Origin: Vogesella fluminis
GTDB taxonomy: Bacteria; Pseudomonadota; Gammaproteobacteria; Burkholderiales; Chromobacteriaceae
Length of the DNA: 58,778 bases
NCBI RefSeq assembly: GCF_014652335.1
Contig: NZ_BMYP01000018.1
Coordinates: 1 to 58,778 of the forward strand
Reading direction: 5' to 3'
The notes beneath the pieces are model-generated. The model was not told the DNA's origin, searched no databases, and saw only the letters and a list, made by a program, of their open reading frames with translations. This document shows, in pieces, positions 42,338 to 52,233 of this stretch; positions within the stretch are counted from its first letter, which is position 1, and each line of letters starts with the position of its first letter. Position numbers and translations under genes: made by a program.

Positions 42338-43717
42338 ATGCATATCCACATTCTCGGTATCTGCGGCACCTTCATGGGCGGCATCGCCGCCATCGCCCAG
42401 GCCGCCGGCCACAAGGTCACCGGCTGCGATGCCAACGTCTACCCGCCGATGAGCACCCAGCTGCAGGCCATGGGCATCGAGCTGCTGCAGGGCTTTGGCG
42501 CGGAACAGGCGGATATCGGCGCCGACGTGTTCGTGATCGGCAATGTGGTGACGCGCGGCAAGCCGCTGATGGAAGAGATCATGAACCGTGGCCTGCCGTA
42601 CATCTCCGGCCCGCAGTGGCTAGCCGAGAACGTGCTGCACGACAAGTGGGTGCTGGCGGTGGCCGGTACCCACGGCAAGACCACCACCAGTTCGATGCTG
42701 GCGTGGATACTGCAGGATGCCGGGCTGGAGCCGGGCTTCCTGATCGGCGGCATCCCGGAAAACTTCGGCATCTCCGCGCGGCTGCCGGGCGCGCCGCGCC
42801 AGGATGCGGCCAGCGTGAGCCCGTTCTTCGTGATCGAGGCCGACGAGTACGACACCGCCTTCTTCGACAAGCGCAGCAAGTTCGTGCACTACCACCCGCG
42901 CACCGCGGTGCTGAATAATCTGGAGTTCGACCACGCCGACATCTTTGCCGATCTGGCCGCCATCGAAACCCAGTTCCACCACCTGGTGCGCACCGTGCCG
43001 GGCAATGGCCTGATCGTCGCCAATGGCCGTGAGCAGAGCCTGCAGCGCGTGCTGGAACGCGGCTGCTGGACGCCGGTAGAGGCGTTCGGCAGCGCTGCCG
43101 GCTGGCAGGCGGGCGCGGCGGCGGCCGACGGCAGCTTCGACGTGCTGCTGCATGGCGAGCTGCTGGGCCGCGTGCAGTGGGAGGTGCCGGGCGAACACAA
43201 CCGCCTGAATGCGGTGGCCGCCATCGCCGCCGCGCGCCATGTCGGCATCACGCCGGCGGTAGCCATCGACGCGCTGTCGCGCTTCAAGAGCGTGAAGCGA
43301 CGCATGGAAGTGAAAGGCACCGTGCGCGGCGTCACCGTGTACGACGACTTCGCCCATCACCCCACCGCCATCACCACCACCATTGCCGGCCTGCGCCACA
43401 AGGTTGGCCGCAAGCAGCGCATCCTGGCGGTGCTGGAGCCGCGCTCCAACACCATGAAGCTGGGCACCATGAAGGCGGCGCTGCCGGACGCGCTGGATGG
43501 CGCCGACGAGGTGTTCTGCTACGGCGCGGCCAACCTGGGCTGGAGCGTGGCCGAGGCGCTCTTGCCGCTGGGCGCCAAGGCGCAGTGTTTCGATGATATC
43601 GACGCGCTGGTGGCCGCCATCGTGGCCGAGGCGCGCGACGGCGACCAGGTGCTGGTAATGAGCAACGGCGGCTTCGGCGGCATCCACGGCAAGCTGCTGG
43701 GCGCGCTGGCGGGTTAA
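42338..43717 (+). CDS. mpl: Murein tripeptide ligase Mpl
   Basis: A 459-residue Mur ligase family enzyme that reattaches recycled L-Ala-gamma-D-Glu-meso-DAP to UDP-MurNAc. It starts HIHILGICGTFMGGIAAIAQ. The ATP site is AGTHGKTTTSSMLAW (about residue 109). FVIEADEYDTAFFDKRSKFV distinguishes Mpl from MurC, and YDDFAHHPTAI is in the C-terminal part. The start at 42338 follows the family N-terminus; the frame upstream covers the previous terminator. Confidence 0.95.
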   Translation: MHIHILGICGTFMGGIAAIAQAAGHKVTGCDANVYPPMSTQLQAMGIELLQGFGAEQADIGADVFVIGNVVTRGKPLMEEIMNRGLPYISGPQWLAENVLHDKWVLAVAGTHGKTTTSSMLAWILQDAGLEPGFLIGGIPENFGISARLPGAPRQDAASVSPFFVIEADEYDTAFFDKRSKFVHYHPRTAVLNNLEFDHADIFADLAAIETQFHHLVRTVPGNGLIVANGREQSLQRVLERGCWTPVEAFGSAAGWQAGAAAADGSFDVLLHGELLGRVQWEVPGEHNRLNAVAAIAAARHVGITPAVAIDALSRFKSVKRRMEVKGTVRGVTVYDDFAHHPTAITTTIAGLRHKVGRKQRILAVLEPRSNTMKLGTMKAALPDALDGADEVFCYGAANLGWSVAEALLPLGAKAQCFDDIDALVAAIVAEARDGDQVLVMSNGGFGGIHGKLLGALAG

Positions 43718-43737
43718 GACACCTTGCCGGTGCAATA

Positions 43738-43764
43738 ACGCCAGACCGCGGTCTGGCGTTTTTT
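43738..43764 (+). terminator. Terminator between convergent mpl and diguanylate cyclase gene
   Basis: Perfect self-complementary AACGCCAGACCG / CGGTCTGGCGTT followed by TTTTT on the plus strand. It overlaps the last codon of the minus-strand gene. Confidence 0.88.
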
Positions 43765-45631
43765 ATGGCGTGATGCTTTCCACGCAATTGCGGCCATTGG
43801 CCTTGGCACGGTACAGCGCCTTGTCGGCCAGTTTCAGCAGTTCGGACAGGTCGTGTGCGTGGCCGTTGCGGCTGGCGACGACGCCGGCGGAGAAGGTGAG
43901 CTGCAATGGCTGGCCGTCGGCGTGGAAGCATTGCGCGGCGATGCCGTTGCGCAGCGCATCGACAATGGCGTGCGCCTCGCCCAGCGAGGTGTCCGGCAGC
44001 AATAGCGCAAACTCCTCGCCGCCCATGCGTCCGGCCATCGCGCTGTCCGGCAGCGCCGTGCGCAGGTTGCCGGCGAAGTGTTGCAGCGCGGCATCGCCGG
44101 CGGCATGGCCGTAACGATCGTTGATGTTCTTGAAGTGGTCGAGGTCGATCACTGCCACGGCGACGGTGTCGTCGGCCAGCCGCGCACGCTCCAGCGCCTT
44201 GCCGGCGAAAGACAGGAAGTGGCGGCGATTGGCCAGCCCGGTAAGGTCGTCCAGCGTGGCGCGCTGGTACAGCTCGTGCTGGGTGGCCTGCAGCTGCGCC
44301 AGTGCGCGTTCGGTGGCCTGCTTTTCGTCCTGCAGCCGCTGGGCGTGGGCGATGCGCTCGGTGATGTCGATCAGGCTGACGGCAATGGCGTGGCGCTCGC
44401 GGAATTGCAGGTAACGCATCGAGGTCATGCTCCAGCAGACCTTGTGGTTGTGATTGTTGAGCTGTGCCTCGCGGTCGGTGACGATCTGCTGTTCCTGCAG
44501 CACCGCCAGCAGCTCCTCGCAGCGCTGCGGATTGTGGAACAGCGCCGGCAGCGTCTGCCGCTGCAGCATCTGCCGCGACATGCCCAGCATGCGCGCGGCG
44601 GCATCATTACTGGTGAGGATGGACAGCTCGCCGGCATCGACGATCAGCACGCCGACCTGCACCGTTTCGATCAGCGTCTGCTGGTCGTGCTGCTCGTCGA
44701 TCAGGGTGTGCATCTTTTCGCGCAGGCTGCTGTTGGTCAGCGCCAGCAGCTGCTGCGCATGATTGAACTGGCTGCTGCTGCGCTCGACATGCAGCAGGAT
44801 CTGGCTGATGCGCCACATCAGCAGCAACAGCAGACTACTGAGCACCAGTGCGACGCCGAGCAGGCTCAGCGCGAACAGGTTGAAGCTGCGGATGATCTGG
44901 CTGCTGCGGTAGTTGGCTGCCAGCAGCAGCGGTACCTCGTCGAGGTAGGCGGTGGCGACCTGGGTCAGGTTGTGGCCGTTGAAGCCCATGTTGCCGTTGC
45001 TGGCCAGCACGCTGCCGTTGATGTCGAGTACGGCATAGGCGGGGTGATCCACCAGTTGTTCCGGATCCAGCAGTTCGCCCACACGCAGGAAACCGGTGAG
45101 GGCGCGCGGGCAGTGTGCCTGTTCGCACAGCGGCAGCACCATTTGCAGCAGCTCGCTGTGGCCGGGTCGTTTGTCGATCACGGGTAGCGGCAGCAAGGTC
45201 AGCGCCGGGTGCACCGCCGGACTTTGCAGCCATTGCCGCACTTGTTGTACCGCCGCTTCCTCAAGCTGCTGCGGCTGCCCGCGCAGCTGCTGTTGCTGGC
45301 GGGCGTCCACCAGCCACAGGCTGCCGCCCTGCAGCGGGAACAGCCAGGTGGCATCGCGGGCCAGGCTGGGCTGGTCGTTGGCGAACAGCTGCAGCTCCTT
45401 GTACAGGTTGCGCAGCCGGTCATCCATCGCCGTACTGGACAGGCGCAGCCATTCCGCCTGCTGCGTCTGTTGCTGGGCGCTGAGCAGCGACTGGCGCTGG
45501 CGCAGGCCCTCGATCACGCCACCCCACATCACCGCCAGCACCAAGAGGGCCAGCACCCACGACAGGCGCAGCAGGCGGCGGGCGCGCTGCGCTTCCGGTG
45601 CCTGCTGTTCCGGCGGCAGGGTCGGCGTCAT
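43763..45631 (-). CDS. Membrane diguanylate cyclase with PAS domain
   Basis: A 622-residue protein. An N-terminal membrane segment (about residues 20-42), a periplasmic sensor region to about 245, a second membrane segment (about 250-275), a coiled coil, one PAS domain (about 320-430) and a GGDEF domain (about 455-620) with FGGEEFALLLP-like GGEEF at the active site. The motif is intact, so c-di-GMP synthesis is expected. Its start codon overlaps the stop of the PilZ-type gene, so enzyme and receptor are made together. Confidence 0.93.
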   Translation of the reverse strand: MTPTLPPEQQAPEAQRARRLLRLSWVLALLVLAVMWGGVIEGLRQRQSLLSAQQQTQQAEWLRLSSTAMDDRLRNLYKELQLFANDQPSLARDATWLFPLQGGSLWLVDARQQQQLRGQPQQLEEAAVQQVRQWLQSPAVHPALTLLPLPVIDKRPGHSELLQMVLPLCEQAHCPRALTGFLRVGELLDPEQLVDHPAYAVLDINGSVLASNGNMGFNGHNLTQVATAYLDEVPLLLAANYRSSQIIRSFNLFALSLLGVALVLSSLLLLLMWRISQILLHVERSSSQFNHAQQLLALTNSSLREKMHTLIDEQHDQQTLIETVQVGVLIVDAGELSILTSNDAAARMLGMSRQMLQRQTLPALFHNPQRCEELLAVLQEQQIVTDREAQLNNHNHKVCWSMTSMRYLQFRERHAIAVSLIDITERIAHAQRLQDEKQATERALAQLQATQHELYQRATLDDLTGLANRRHFLSFAGKALERARLADDTVAVAVIDLDHFKNINDRYGHAAGDAALQHFAGNLRTALPDSAMAGRMGGEEFALLLPDTSLGEAHAIVDALRNGIAAQCFHADGQPLQLTFSAGVVASRNGHAHDLSELLKLADKALYRAKANGRNCVESITP

Positions 45632-46140
45632 GCCTTGCCCTTGCCGATGTGCTGGCGATGCTGCTGGAATACCCAGCGCTCCCAGCGACGGGTGTCGTTG
45701 TCGTGGTGCAAGGGCTGCAGCCGGGCCAGGTGCCGGTGGCCGTCGGGCCGTGCCTCACTGGCTGCGATGGTTACAAACAGATACAGCGGGTAGCCGGACG
45801 GCGCGTGCGGATGCAGCTGCAGCAGGCCGCTGTCGCCGGCGCTGGCGGGCTGTTCGTCCTGCCATATCACCGCCTCCAGCCCGATGCGGCAGGGGTGTGG
45901 CGGCGGCAGTTGCGGGTAGCGCGCCAGCAGGCCCAGTTCCAGCACGAAGTCGAGCTTGGCTTCCAGCCGTTGCAGCAGCGGGCTGCCGTCGCTGTCCTGG
46001 TCTTGCGGTGCGGCGAGCACCGCCAGCGCAAGGCCGGTTTCCAGCTGCGCGGCGGCGCGGGTGGCCGCGTCCGGCGCCGGGTGGAAGCGCAGCGGGAAAC
46101 AGCTGTCAAAGCTGACGGTGTCGAGTTCAGGCAGTGGCAT
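45628..46140 (-). CDS. Atypical PilZ domain c-di-GMP receptor
   Basis: A 170-residue protein. QRLEAKLDFVLELGLLARYP (about 55-75), GLLQLHPHAPSGYPLYLFV (about 105-125) and a C-terminal WERWVFQQHRQH segment match the atypical (tPilZ) c-di-GMP receptor family, whose typical end is LERLVFRRHRR. It is coupled by a 4-base overlap to the diguanylate cyclase gene downstream, making a local synthesis-sensing pair. The output is unknown. Confidence 0.75.
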   Translation of the reverse strand: MPLPELDTVSFDSCFPLRFHPAPDAATRAAAQLETGLALAVLAAPQDQDSDGSPLLQRLEAKLDFVLELGLLARYPQLPPPHPCRIGLEAVIWQDEQPASAGDSGLLQLHPHAPSGYPLYLFVTIAASEARPDGHRHLARLQPLHHDNDTRRWERWVFQQHRQHIGKGKA

Positions 46141-46142
46141 AC

Positions 46143-46154
46143 AAGGTTGGCCGC
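46143..46154 (-). repeat. Dispersed 12-mer motif between serB and the PilZ gene
   Basis: Exact copy that fills almost the whole 17-bp gap between the serB stop and the PilZ-type start. Confidence 0.85.
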
Positions 46155-46157
46155 AGG

Positions 46158-47006
46158 CTACAGGAACAGGTGGCGGATGCCATCCAGTCCGACATGGTTG
46201 AGGGTGTAGCGGGCCTGGGCGCGCACCACCGGCTTGGCGTGGGTGGCGACGCCGACACCGGCTTCGGCCAGCATCAGCAGATCGTTGGCGCCATCGCCTA
46301 CTGCGATCACCTGGTCGGCGCGCAGGCCCAGCGCCTCGCGCTGCGCGATCAGCAGGCGGCGCTTGGCCTCGCCGTCCACGATGTTACCCAGCACGCGGCC
46401 GGTGAGCTTGCCGTCGACGATTTCCAGCCGGTTGGCGTGGCAGTAGTCGAGGTCCAGCTCCGCCTTCAACCGTTCGGTGAAGTAGGTGAAGCCGCCGGAG
46501 ACCAGCATGAATTTCACGCCGTGCTCACGGCAGGCGGCCAGCAGCTCGCGGGCGCCGGGCATCAGCTGCAGGCGTTCATCGTAGACGCTGGCCAGTGCCG
46601 CTTCCGGCAGCCCGGCCAGCAGCGCGACGCGCGCCTTCAGCGATTCGCTGAAGTCCAGCTCACCGCGCATCGAGCGTTCGGTAATGGCCGCCACCTGCGG
46701 CTTCAGACCCTGCATGTCGGCGATCTCGTCGATGCACTCGATGGTGATCAGCGTCGAATCCATGTCCGAGACCAGCAGCCCGAAATCGGCAAAGCGGCGC
46801 GCGCCGTCGACATAGTTGGCATCCACGCTCAGGCGTTCGGCGCGCGCCAGCACCAGCTCGCGGCGGGCGGGATCGACACCGTCCAGACGCACAACGTTGG
46901 CCGCAACGCTGCGGCTGTCACCGGCGCCGGACAGGGCGGCCAGCTCGGTGAGGCGGGCTTGGTCGAGGGTGGGGGCTTGTAATACCAGGGTCTGTGGCGT
47001 GCTCAT
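46158..47006 (-). CDS. serB: Phosphoserine phosphatase
   Basis: A 282-residue HAD-type phosphatase for the last step of serine synthesis. The nucleophile motif is DMDSTLITIECIDE (about residue 80), followed by MLVSGGFTYF (about 170) and AVGDGANDLLMLAEAG (about 235). The first 75 residues are an ACT-like N-terminal extension, as in other beta-proteobacteria. It is in the same direction as the PilZ-cyclase pair. Confidence 0.96.
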   Translation of the reverse strand: MSTPQTLVLQAPTLDQARLTELAALSGAGDSRSVAANVVRLDGVDPARRELVLARAERLSVDANYVDGARRFADFGLLVSDMDSTLITIECIDEIADMQGLKPQVAAITERSMRGELDFSESLKARVALLAGLPEAALASVYDERLQLMPGARELLAACREHGVKFMLVSGGFTYFTERLKAELDLDYCHANRLEIVDGKLTGRVLGNIVDGEAKRRLLIAQREALGLRADQVIAVGDGANDLLMLAEAGVGVATHAKPVVRAQARYTLNHVGLDGIRHLFL

Positions 47007-47052
47007 GCGTAGGCAGGGATCAAGAGTGAACAGTGCCGACGATTATGCCATG

Positions 47053-47508
47053 TCACAGCCGGTACTGGCGCCTGATCAGTGCGTCCAGCGACAGCCGGCC
47101 GGGGCCGCAGGCCAGCAGCGTGAACAGCATCAGCCCCCACTGGTAGTGGAAGTCCAGTGCGGTACCCTCCAGCGCCGGATAGCTGATCACCGCCACCGCG
47201 TTGAGCACGAACAGGCCGAGTGCGGCGAAGCGGCCGGCCAGCCCCAGTGCCAGCAGCACCGGCAGCAGCAGTTCGCCGCCGGTGCCCAGCCATGCGGCCA
47301 ACGTTGGCGGCAGCAGCGGCACCGCGTACTCCTCTTGGAACAGGAACAGGGTGGTGTTCCAGTCCTCGATCTTGGTCAGTCCGGATTTGAAGAATACCCA
47401 CGCCAGCCACAGGCGCAGCGCCAGCAGGGCGAGGTCTTGCAGGGGTGGCGCCAGCGGCGTGATCACACGGCTGGACTGGCGCAGCAGGCAGGCGATGGGC
47501 GAGTTCAT
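47053..47508 (-). CDS. DoxX family membrane protein of the bufferin operon
   Basis: A 151-residue protein with four membrane segments. LRLWLAWVFFKSGLTKIEDW (about 35-54) and LGTGGELLLPVLLALGL (about 85-101) are typical of DoxX. DoxX genes accompany DUF692/DUF2063 genes in many operons of this type, probably in a redox or membrane role. The start overlaps the DUF2063 stop by 4 bases. Confidence 0.9.
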   Translation of the reverse strand: MNSPIACLLRQSSRVITPLAPPLQDLALLALRLWLAWVFFKSGLTKIEDWNTTLFLFQEEYAVPLLPPTLAAWLGTGGELLLPVLLALGLAGRFAALGLFVLNAVAVISYPALEGTALDFHYQWGLMLFTLLACGPGRLSLDALIRRQYRL

Positions 47509-48257
47509 GGCGGGTTTCCTTGTGCTTGGGCAAACCAGCCGTGTTGCAGGCCGGTCAGCAGGGTGTCCTGCAAGGCGAAATCTGGTGCGGCCGCCAGCGC
47601 GGCGGCGGCGGCCTCGTCCAGCGTGGTGCCCTGTTGCAGGTGGTGCAGGAATGCGGCCGGCGCGTCGTCGACGGGGCGCAGCTGCATCTGGCCGTGCTCG
47701 CGCCACAGCAGCAGGTTTTCCGCCTGCGCCAGCGTGAACGGCTGCTTTGTGGCGGCTGGCTGGTGGTAGGTGTGGATGGCCGACAGCGCCCACGGCGAGC
47801 GCAGCAGGCTCAGCGAGGCATCCAGCGGCAGGCGCAGCGCACCCCATTGCGCGGGCGACAGCGCGGCGAGGGTGGCAACCTCCAGGCGGGCGCTGTCGGG
47901 GGCGTAATAGCCGCGATGCAGCGCCCACTCCATGCGCGCCACGTCCGGCAGGTAGGGCCATTCGGCAGCGGGGGCAAAACCGGCGATGAAGCCGGCGAAG
48001 CCGGCGCCGTAGCGGTGCAGGTTGCCGCTGTGCGACGGCGTGGCGCGCACGAACTCGCGGCTCAGCGCGCCGAAGAACTCCGCGCCCAGCAACTGCTGCA
48101 CGATGGGATAGACGATGGCGAGCATCTCCATCAGCCCGACACGGTAGTTGTTGCGGTACACCGCCAGTGCATGGGCCGGCAGCGTGGCGTGCTCCTGCCA
48201 CTGCGGCGCGGTGATGGCATTCAGCAGCTCGTGCTGCCAGCGGGTGGCATCATTCAT
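47505..48257 (-). CDS. bufC: DUF2063 / BufC-HvfC family RiPP maturation partner
   Basis: A 250-residue protein. LPAHALAVYRNNYRVGLMEM (about 26-45) and YPIVQQLLGAEFFGALSREF (about 50-69) mark the DUF2063 N-terminal domain. This family is the partner of DUF692 enzymes and is thought to hand the precursor to them. It overlaps bufB at its start by 8 bases and the DoxX gene at its end. Confidence 0.88.
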   Translation of the reverse strand: MNDATRWQHELLNAITAPQWQEHATLPAHALAVYRNNYRVGLMEMLAIVYPIVQQLLGAEFFGALSREFVRATPSHSGNLHRYGAGFAGFIAGFAPAAEWPYLPDVARMEWALHRGYYAPDSARLEVATLAALSPAQWGALRLPLDASLSLLRSPWALSAIHTYHQPAATKQPFTLAQAENLLLWREHGQMQLRPVDDAPAAFLHHLQQGTTLDEAAAAALAAAPDFALQDTLLTGLQHGWFAQAQGNPP

Positions 48258-49104
48258 CGCGCGCTCCCTGGCCGGCGGTGTCGAGTATGCGCTGTGCGGT
48301 GGCGGCTTCCGCCAGCAGCGTGTCCAGCGGCGGAATGTCGCTGTCCCACTCGATCAGGGTTGGTCGCGGCCCGAAGCGGGCGATCACCTCGCGGTACAGC
48401 TGCCATACCGCCGGGTAGACCGGCCGGCTGTGGGTGTCGACCAGCAGGCGGCTGCCGTCGTCGAAACGGCGTTCGCTGTAGCCGGCGAGGTGGATCTCGC
48501 CGATGGCGGCTGCCGGCAGCGCGTCGAGGAAGGCACCGACATCCAGCCCCAGGTTGATGCGGTTGACGTACAGGTTGTTGACGTCGAGCAGGATGCCGCA
48601 GCCGGTGCGCTGCACCAGCTCGGCGAGAAACTCGCCCTCGTGCAGCTCATTGCCGGGGTAGGCGAGGTAGCTGGACAGGTTTTCCAGCAGCAGCGGGCGG
48701 CCGATGGCGTCCTGCACTTCGGCAACGTTGGCCGCAACCTGCGCCAGCATGGCACGGGTGTAAGGGATCGGCAGCAGGTCGTTGGTGAAGCGGTAGTCGG
48801 CGTCGTGGTTGAACGACAGGTGCTCGGACACTGCCGCCGCCGGCACCTGCGCCAGCAGCCGCTGCAGCGAGGTCAGGTGCTGCGGATCGGGGCGCGCGGC
48901 GGAGCCCAGACCGAGGCCGACGCCGTGCAGCGACAGCGGATAGCTTGCGGCCAACCTTTGCAGCATCGCCAGCGGCTGGCCGCCGTCAAAGAAGTTCTCG
49001 CTGTGCAGCTCGATCCAGCCCAGCGCGGGCAGGGTGTCCAGCACCTGGCGGTAGTGTGGCTGGCGCAGGCCGATGCCGGCGCAGGCAGGAAGCGGGATGG
49101 TCAT
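48250..49104 (-). CDS. bufB: DUF692 / MNIO multinuclear iron oxidase (BufB-HvfB)
   Basis: A 284-residue TIM-barrel enzyme of the MNIO family. Metal ligands are expected in ELHSENFF (about 31-38), LHGVGLGLG (about 59-67), SEHLSFN (about 92), LLENLSSYL (about 137), LLDVNNLYVN (about 173-182), GEIHLAGY (about 203) and DTHSRPV (about 221). MNIOs use iron and oxygen to modify cysteines of precursor peptides. It is preceded by a terminator hairpin that separates it from the precursor gene. Confidence 0.9.
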   Translation of the reverse strand: MTIPLPACAGIGLRQPHYRQVLDTLPALGWIELHSENFFDGGQPLAMLQRLAASYPLSLHGVGLGLGSAARPDPQHLTSLQRLLAQVPAAAVSEHLSFNHDADYRFTNDLLPIPYTRAMLAQVAANVAEVQDAIGRPLLLENLSSYLAYPGNELHEGEFLAELVQRTGCGILLDVNNLYVNRINLGLDVGAFLDALPAAAIGEIHLAGYSERRFDDGSRLLVDTHSRPVYPAVWQLYREVIARFGPRPTLIEWDSDIPPLDTLLAEAATAQRILDTAGQGARDE

Positions 49105-49116
49105 GAACGGCTTTCG

Positions 49117-49144
49117 CAAAAAACGGCGGGGCAGCCGCCCCGCC
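49117..49144 (-). terminator. Intra-operon attenuator between bufA and bufB
   Basis: Perfect 8-bp arms GGCGGGGC / GCCCCGCC around a 4-base loop. On the minus strand they are followed by G and six T residues. It lies in the 52-bp gap between precursor and enzyme genes and would give more precursor than enzyme. Confidence 0.75.
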
Positions 49145-49156
49145 CGGTGCAGTAAC

Positions 49157-49408
49157 TTATTTGCTGCCCGGCTGCAGCATGCCGCCCATCTGGACGCAGC
49201 TGCCGGTGGCGACGTATTTCCACTCGCCCGGGTCCTTGTCGATCTTGGCCTGGCCGGCGCAGCTATGGCCGTTGCCGGCGCAGTCGTTCTTGCCGGCAAC
49301 GGCAATGCCGTAGCATTTCTCCTTGCTGGCGGCGACGGCCGGGGCCGCTACGCTCATGGCAATGACAGCGGTAAGGGCGGAAGCAAGCAGGGTGCTGGAT
49401 GCGGACAT
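49157..49408 (-). CDS. bufA: DUF2282 bufferin-type RiPP precursor
   Basis: An 83-residue precursor. A signal peptide covers residues 1-27 (ending in APAVAA). The mature part has four cysteines, in KCYGIA (32), KNDCAGN (43), HSCAGQ (50) and GSCVQM (71), the DUF2282 pattern. Bufferins of this family are exported and modified on cysteines by the MNIO and DUF2063 pair, and have been linked to copper handling. The ATG at 49408 has an AGGAGA site; longer frames upstream lack one. Confidence 0.9.
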   Translation of the reverse strand: MSASSTLLASALTAVIAMSVAAPAVAASKEKCYGIAVAGKNDCAGNGHSCAGQAKIDKDPGEWKYVATGSCVQMGGMLQPGSK

Positions 49409-49470
49409 GGTGTTTCTCCTGAATGGTTGGGGGGCGGTCATGAAATGCGCGATGCCGCGCATTACCGCCC

Positions 49471-49499
49471 TTAGTCGCCTGTGGCGGCGATTCATTACA
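49471..49499 (-). promoter_or_regulatory. ECF-sigma-type promoter of the bufferin operon
   Basis: On the minus strand, TGTAAT, 16 bases, CGACTAA, about 62 bases before the bufA start. The CGACTAA -10 with a TGTAA-type -35 fits ECF sigma factors, which control this operon type in other proteobacteria. No ECF gene is in the window. Confidence 0.5.
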
Positions 49500-49643
49500 G
49501 CCTGCCCGAAAAATTCCGGACAGGGCGAATACGGGTAGGCCGGCACTCGCTACGTTGGCCGCAGGGCGCAAAAAAAACCGCGCCGTGTGGCGCGGGTAGC
49601 AGGGTGTGGCCTTGCCCGCCGTCAGCCGGCGGGCAGCGTCAGA

Positions 49644-51221
<1,578 letters not shown>

Positions 51222-51307
51222 GACTGTCCTTGAATGTAAAAGACTGGCCGGGTTACCAGTCGGATTGGAATGCGTGTGTTCGGGGCCGGGCCTGCTGCCG
51301 GCCGGCA

Positions 51308-51634
51308 CTATTGCTTCCGGCGCCGCTCCGGGATGCGGTCGCTGCGCGCGATCAGCATCAGGATGCCAAGCAGGATCATGCCCAGCGCCAGGCTGTGGCT
51401 CAGGCGCAGCCTGCTGGTGTCAAACAGGTAGATGGCCGCACCGGTATAGATCAGCATCGGGTTGGTCACAATGCTGGACTTGGTGATGCCGTCGATCAGC
51501 AGCAGGCCGGCGCCGGCGCTGGCCAGCAGGATGGCCAGCAGCGTGGTGGTGTCCGGCAGCAGCGCGGTGCTTTTCAGCAGCCACAGGGCGCCGAGAATGA
51601 TGAGGATGAAGGCCTGGGTGGCACTGGGTTTCAT
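51308..51634 (-). CDS. Small membrane protein of unknown function
   Basis: A 108-residue protein with four predicted membrane segments (about residues 7-25, 30-48, 58-72 and 80-98) and a basic C-terminus (RIPERRRKQ). It resembles LiaF-type transmembrane regions in pattern only. It lies 3 bases after smpB in the same direction and is probably co-transcribed. Confidence 0.7.
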   Translation of the reverse strand: MKPSATQAFILIILGALWLLKSTALLPDTTTLLAILLASAGAGLLLIDGITKSSIVTNPMLIYTGAAIYLFDTSRLRLSHSLALGMILLGILMLIARSDRIPERRRKQ

Positions 51635-51637
51635 GAC

Positions 51638-52084
51638 TCAGCCCTTGTCGCGCATCAGGCGCTGCTTCTCGCGCGCCCATTCGCGTTCCTTTTCCGACTG
51701 GCGCTTGTCGTGCTGCTTCTTGCCCTTGGCGAGGCCGATGTCGACCTTGATGTTGCCTTTGCTGTAGTGCAGGTTCAGCGCCACGATGGTGTAGCCGGCG
51801 CGCTCGACCTTGCCGATCAGGCGGCTGATCTGCTCCTGCTTCAGCAGCAGCTTGCGGTCGCGGATCGGATCGGGCTTGATGTGGGTCGACGCGGATTGCA
51901 GTGCGGTAATATGGCAGCCGACAAGGTAGAATGCGCCGTTGCGGTAAATGACGTAGCTTTCTTTCAGCTGCACGCGACCGGCGCGGATGGCCTTGACCTC
52001 CCAGCCTTCCAGTACCAGGCCGGCCTCGATGTTTTCTTCGATGAAGTAGTCGTGAAACGCTTTGCGGTTGTCGATGATGCTCAT
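51638..52084 (-). CDS. smpB: SsrA-binding protein SmpB
   Basis: A 148-residue partner of tmRNA in ribosome rescue. Conserved parts: [39 protein letters not shown], and the basic C-terminal tail [20 protein letters not shown] that enters the empty mRNA channel. The tmRNA gene is in the same window at 11223-11587, 40 kb away. Confidence 0.97.
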   Translation of the reverse strand: MSIIDNRKAFHDYFIEENIEAGLVLEGWEVKAIRAGRVQLKESYVIYRNGAFYLVGCHITALQSASTHIKPDPIRDRKLLLKQEQISRLIGKVERAGYTIVALNLHYSKGNIKVDIGLAKGKKQHDKRQSEKEREWAREKQRLMRDKG

Positions 52085-52173
52085 GGCGGCGTGGCGGAAA
52101 GACGAAGCAGTAAACCCGGTATTCTACCAGAACAAAGCGCATCGCCAAAGTATCGAAAATTCATGGGCTTGCT

Positions 52174-52185
52174 GCGGCCAACCTT
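52174..52185 (+). repeat. Dispersed 12-mer motif between smpB and ratA
   Basis: Exact copy in the divergent intergenic region, about 50 bases before the ratA start. Confidence 0.85.
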
Positions 52186-52233
52186 GTGTTGCCGCCGCGC
52201 CGGCCTTTTACGGACTCCCACACAGTTTTCATC

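Noticed and set aside
43526-43537. Further copy of the dispersed motif in mpl (GCGGCCAACCTG)
   Set aside because: It differs at the last base, and the codons for Ala-Ala-Asn-Leu explain it; it was not counted among the exact copies. GTGGCCAACGTT at 30303 and GCGGCCAACTGG at 31813 were left out for the same reason.
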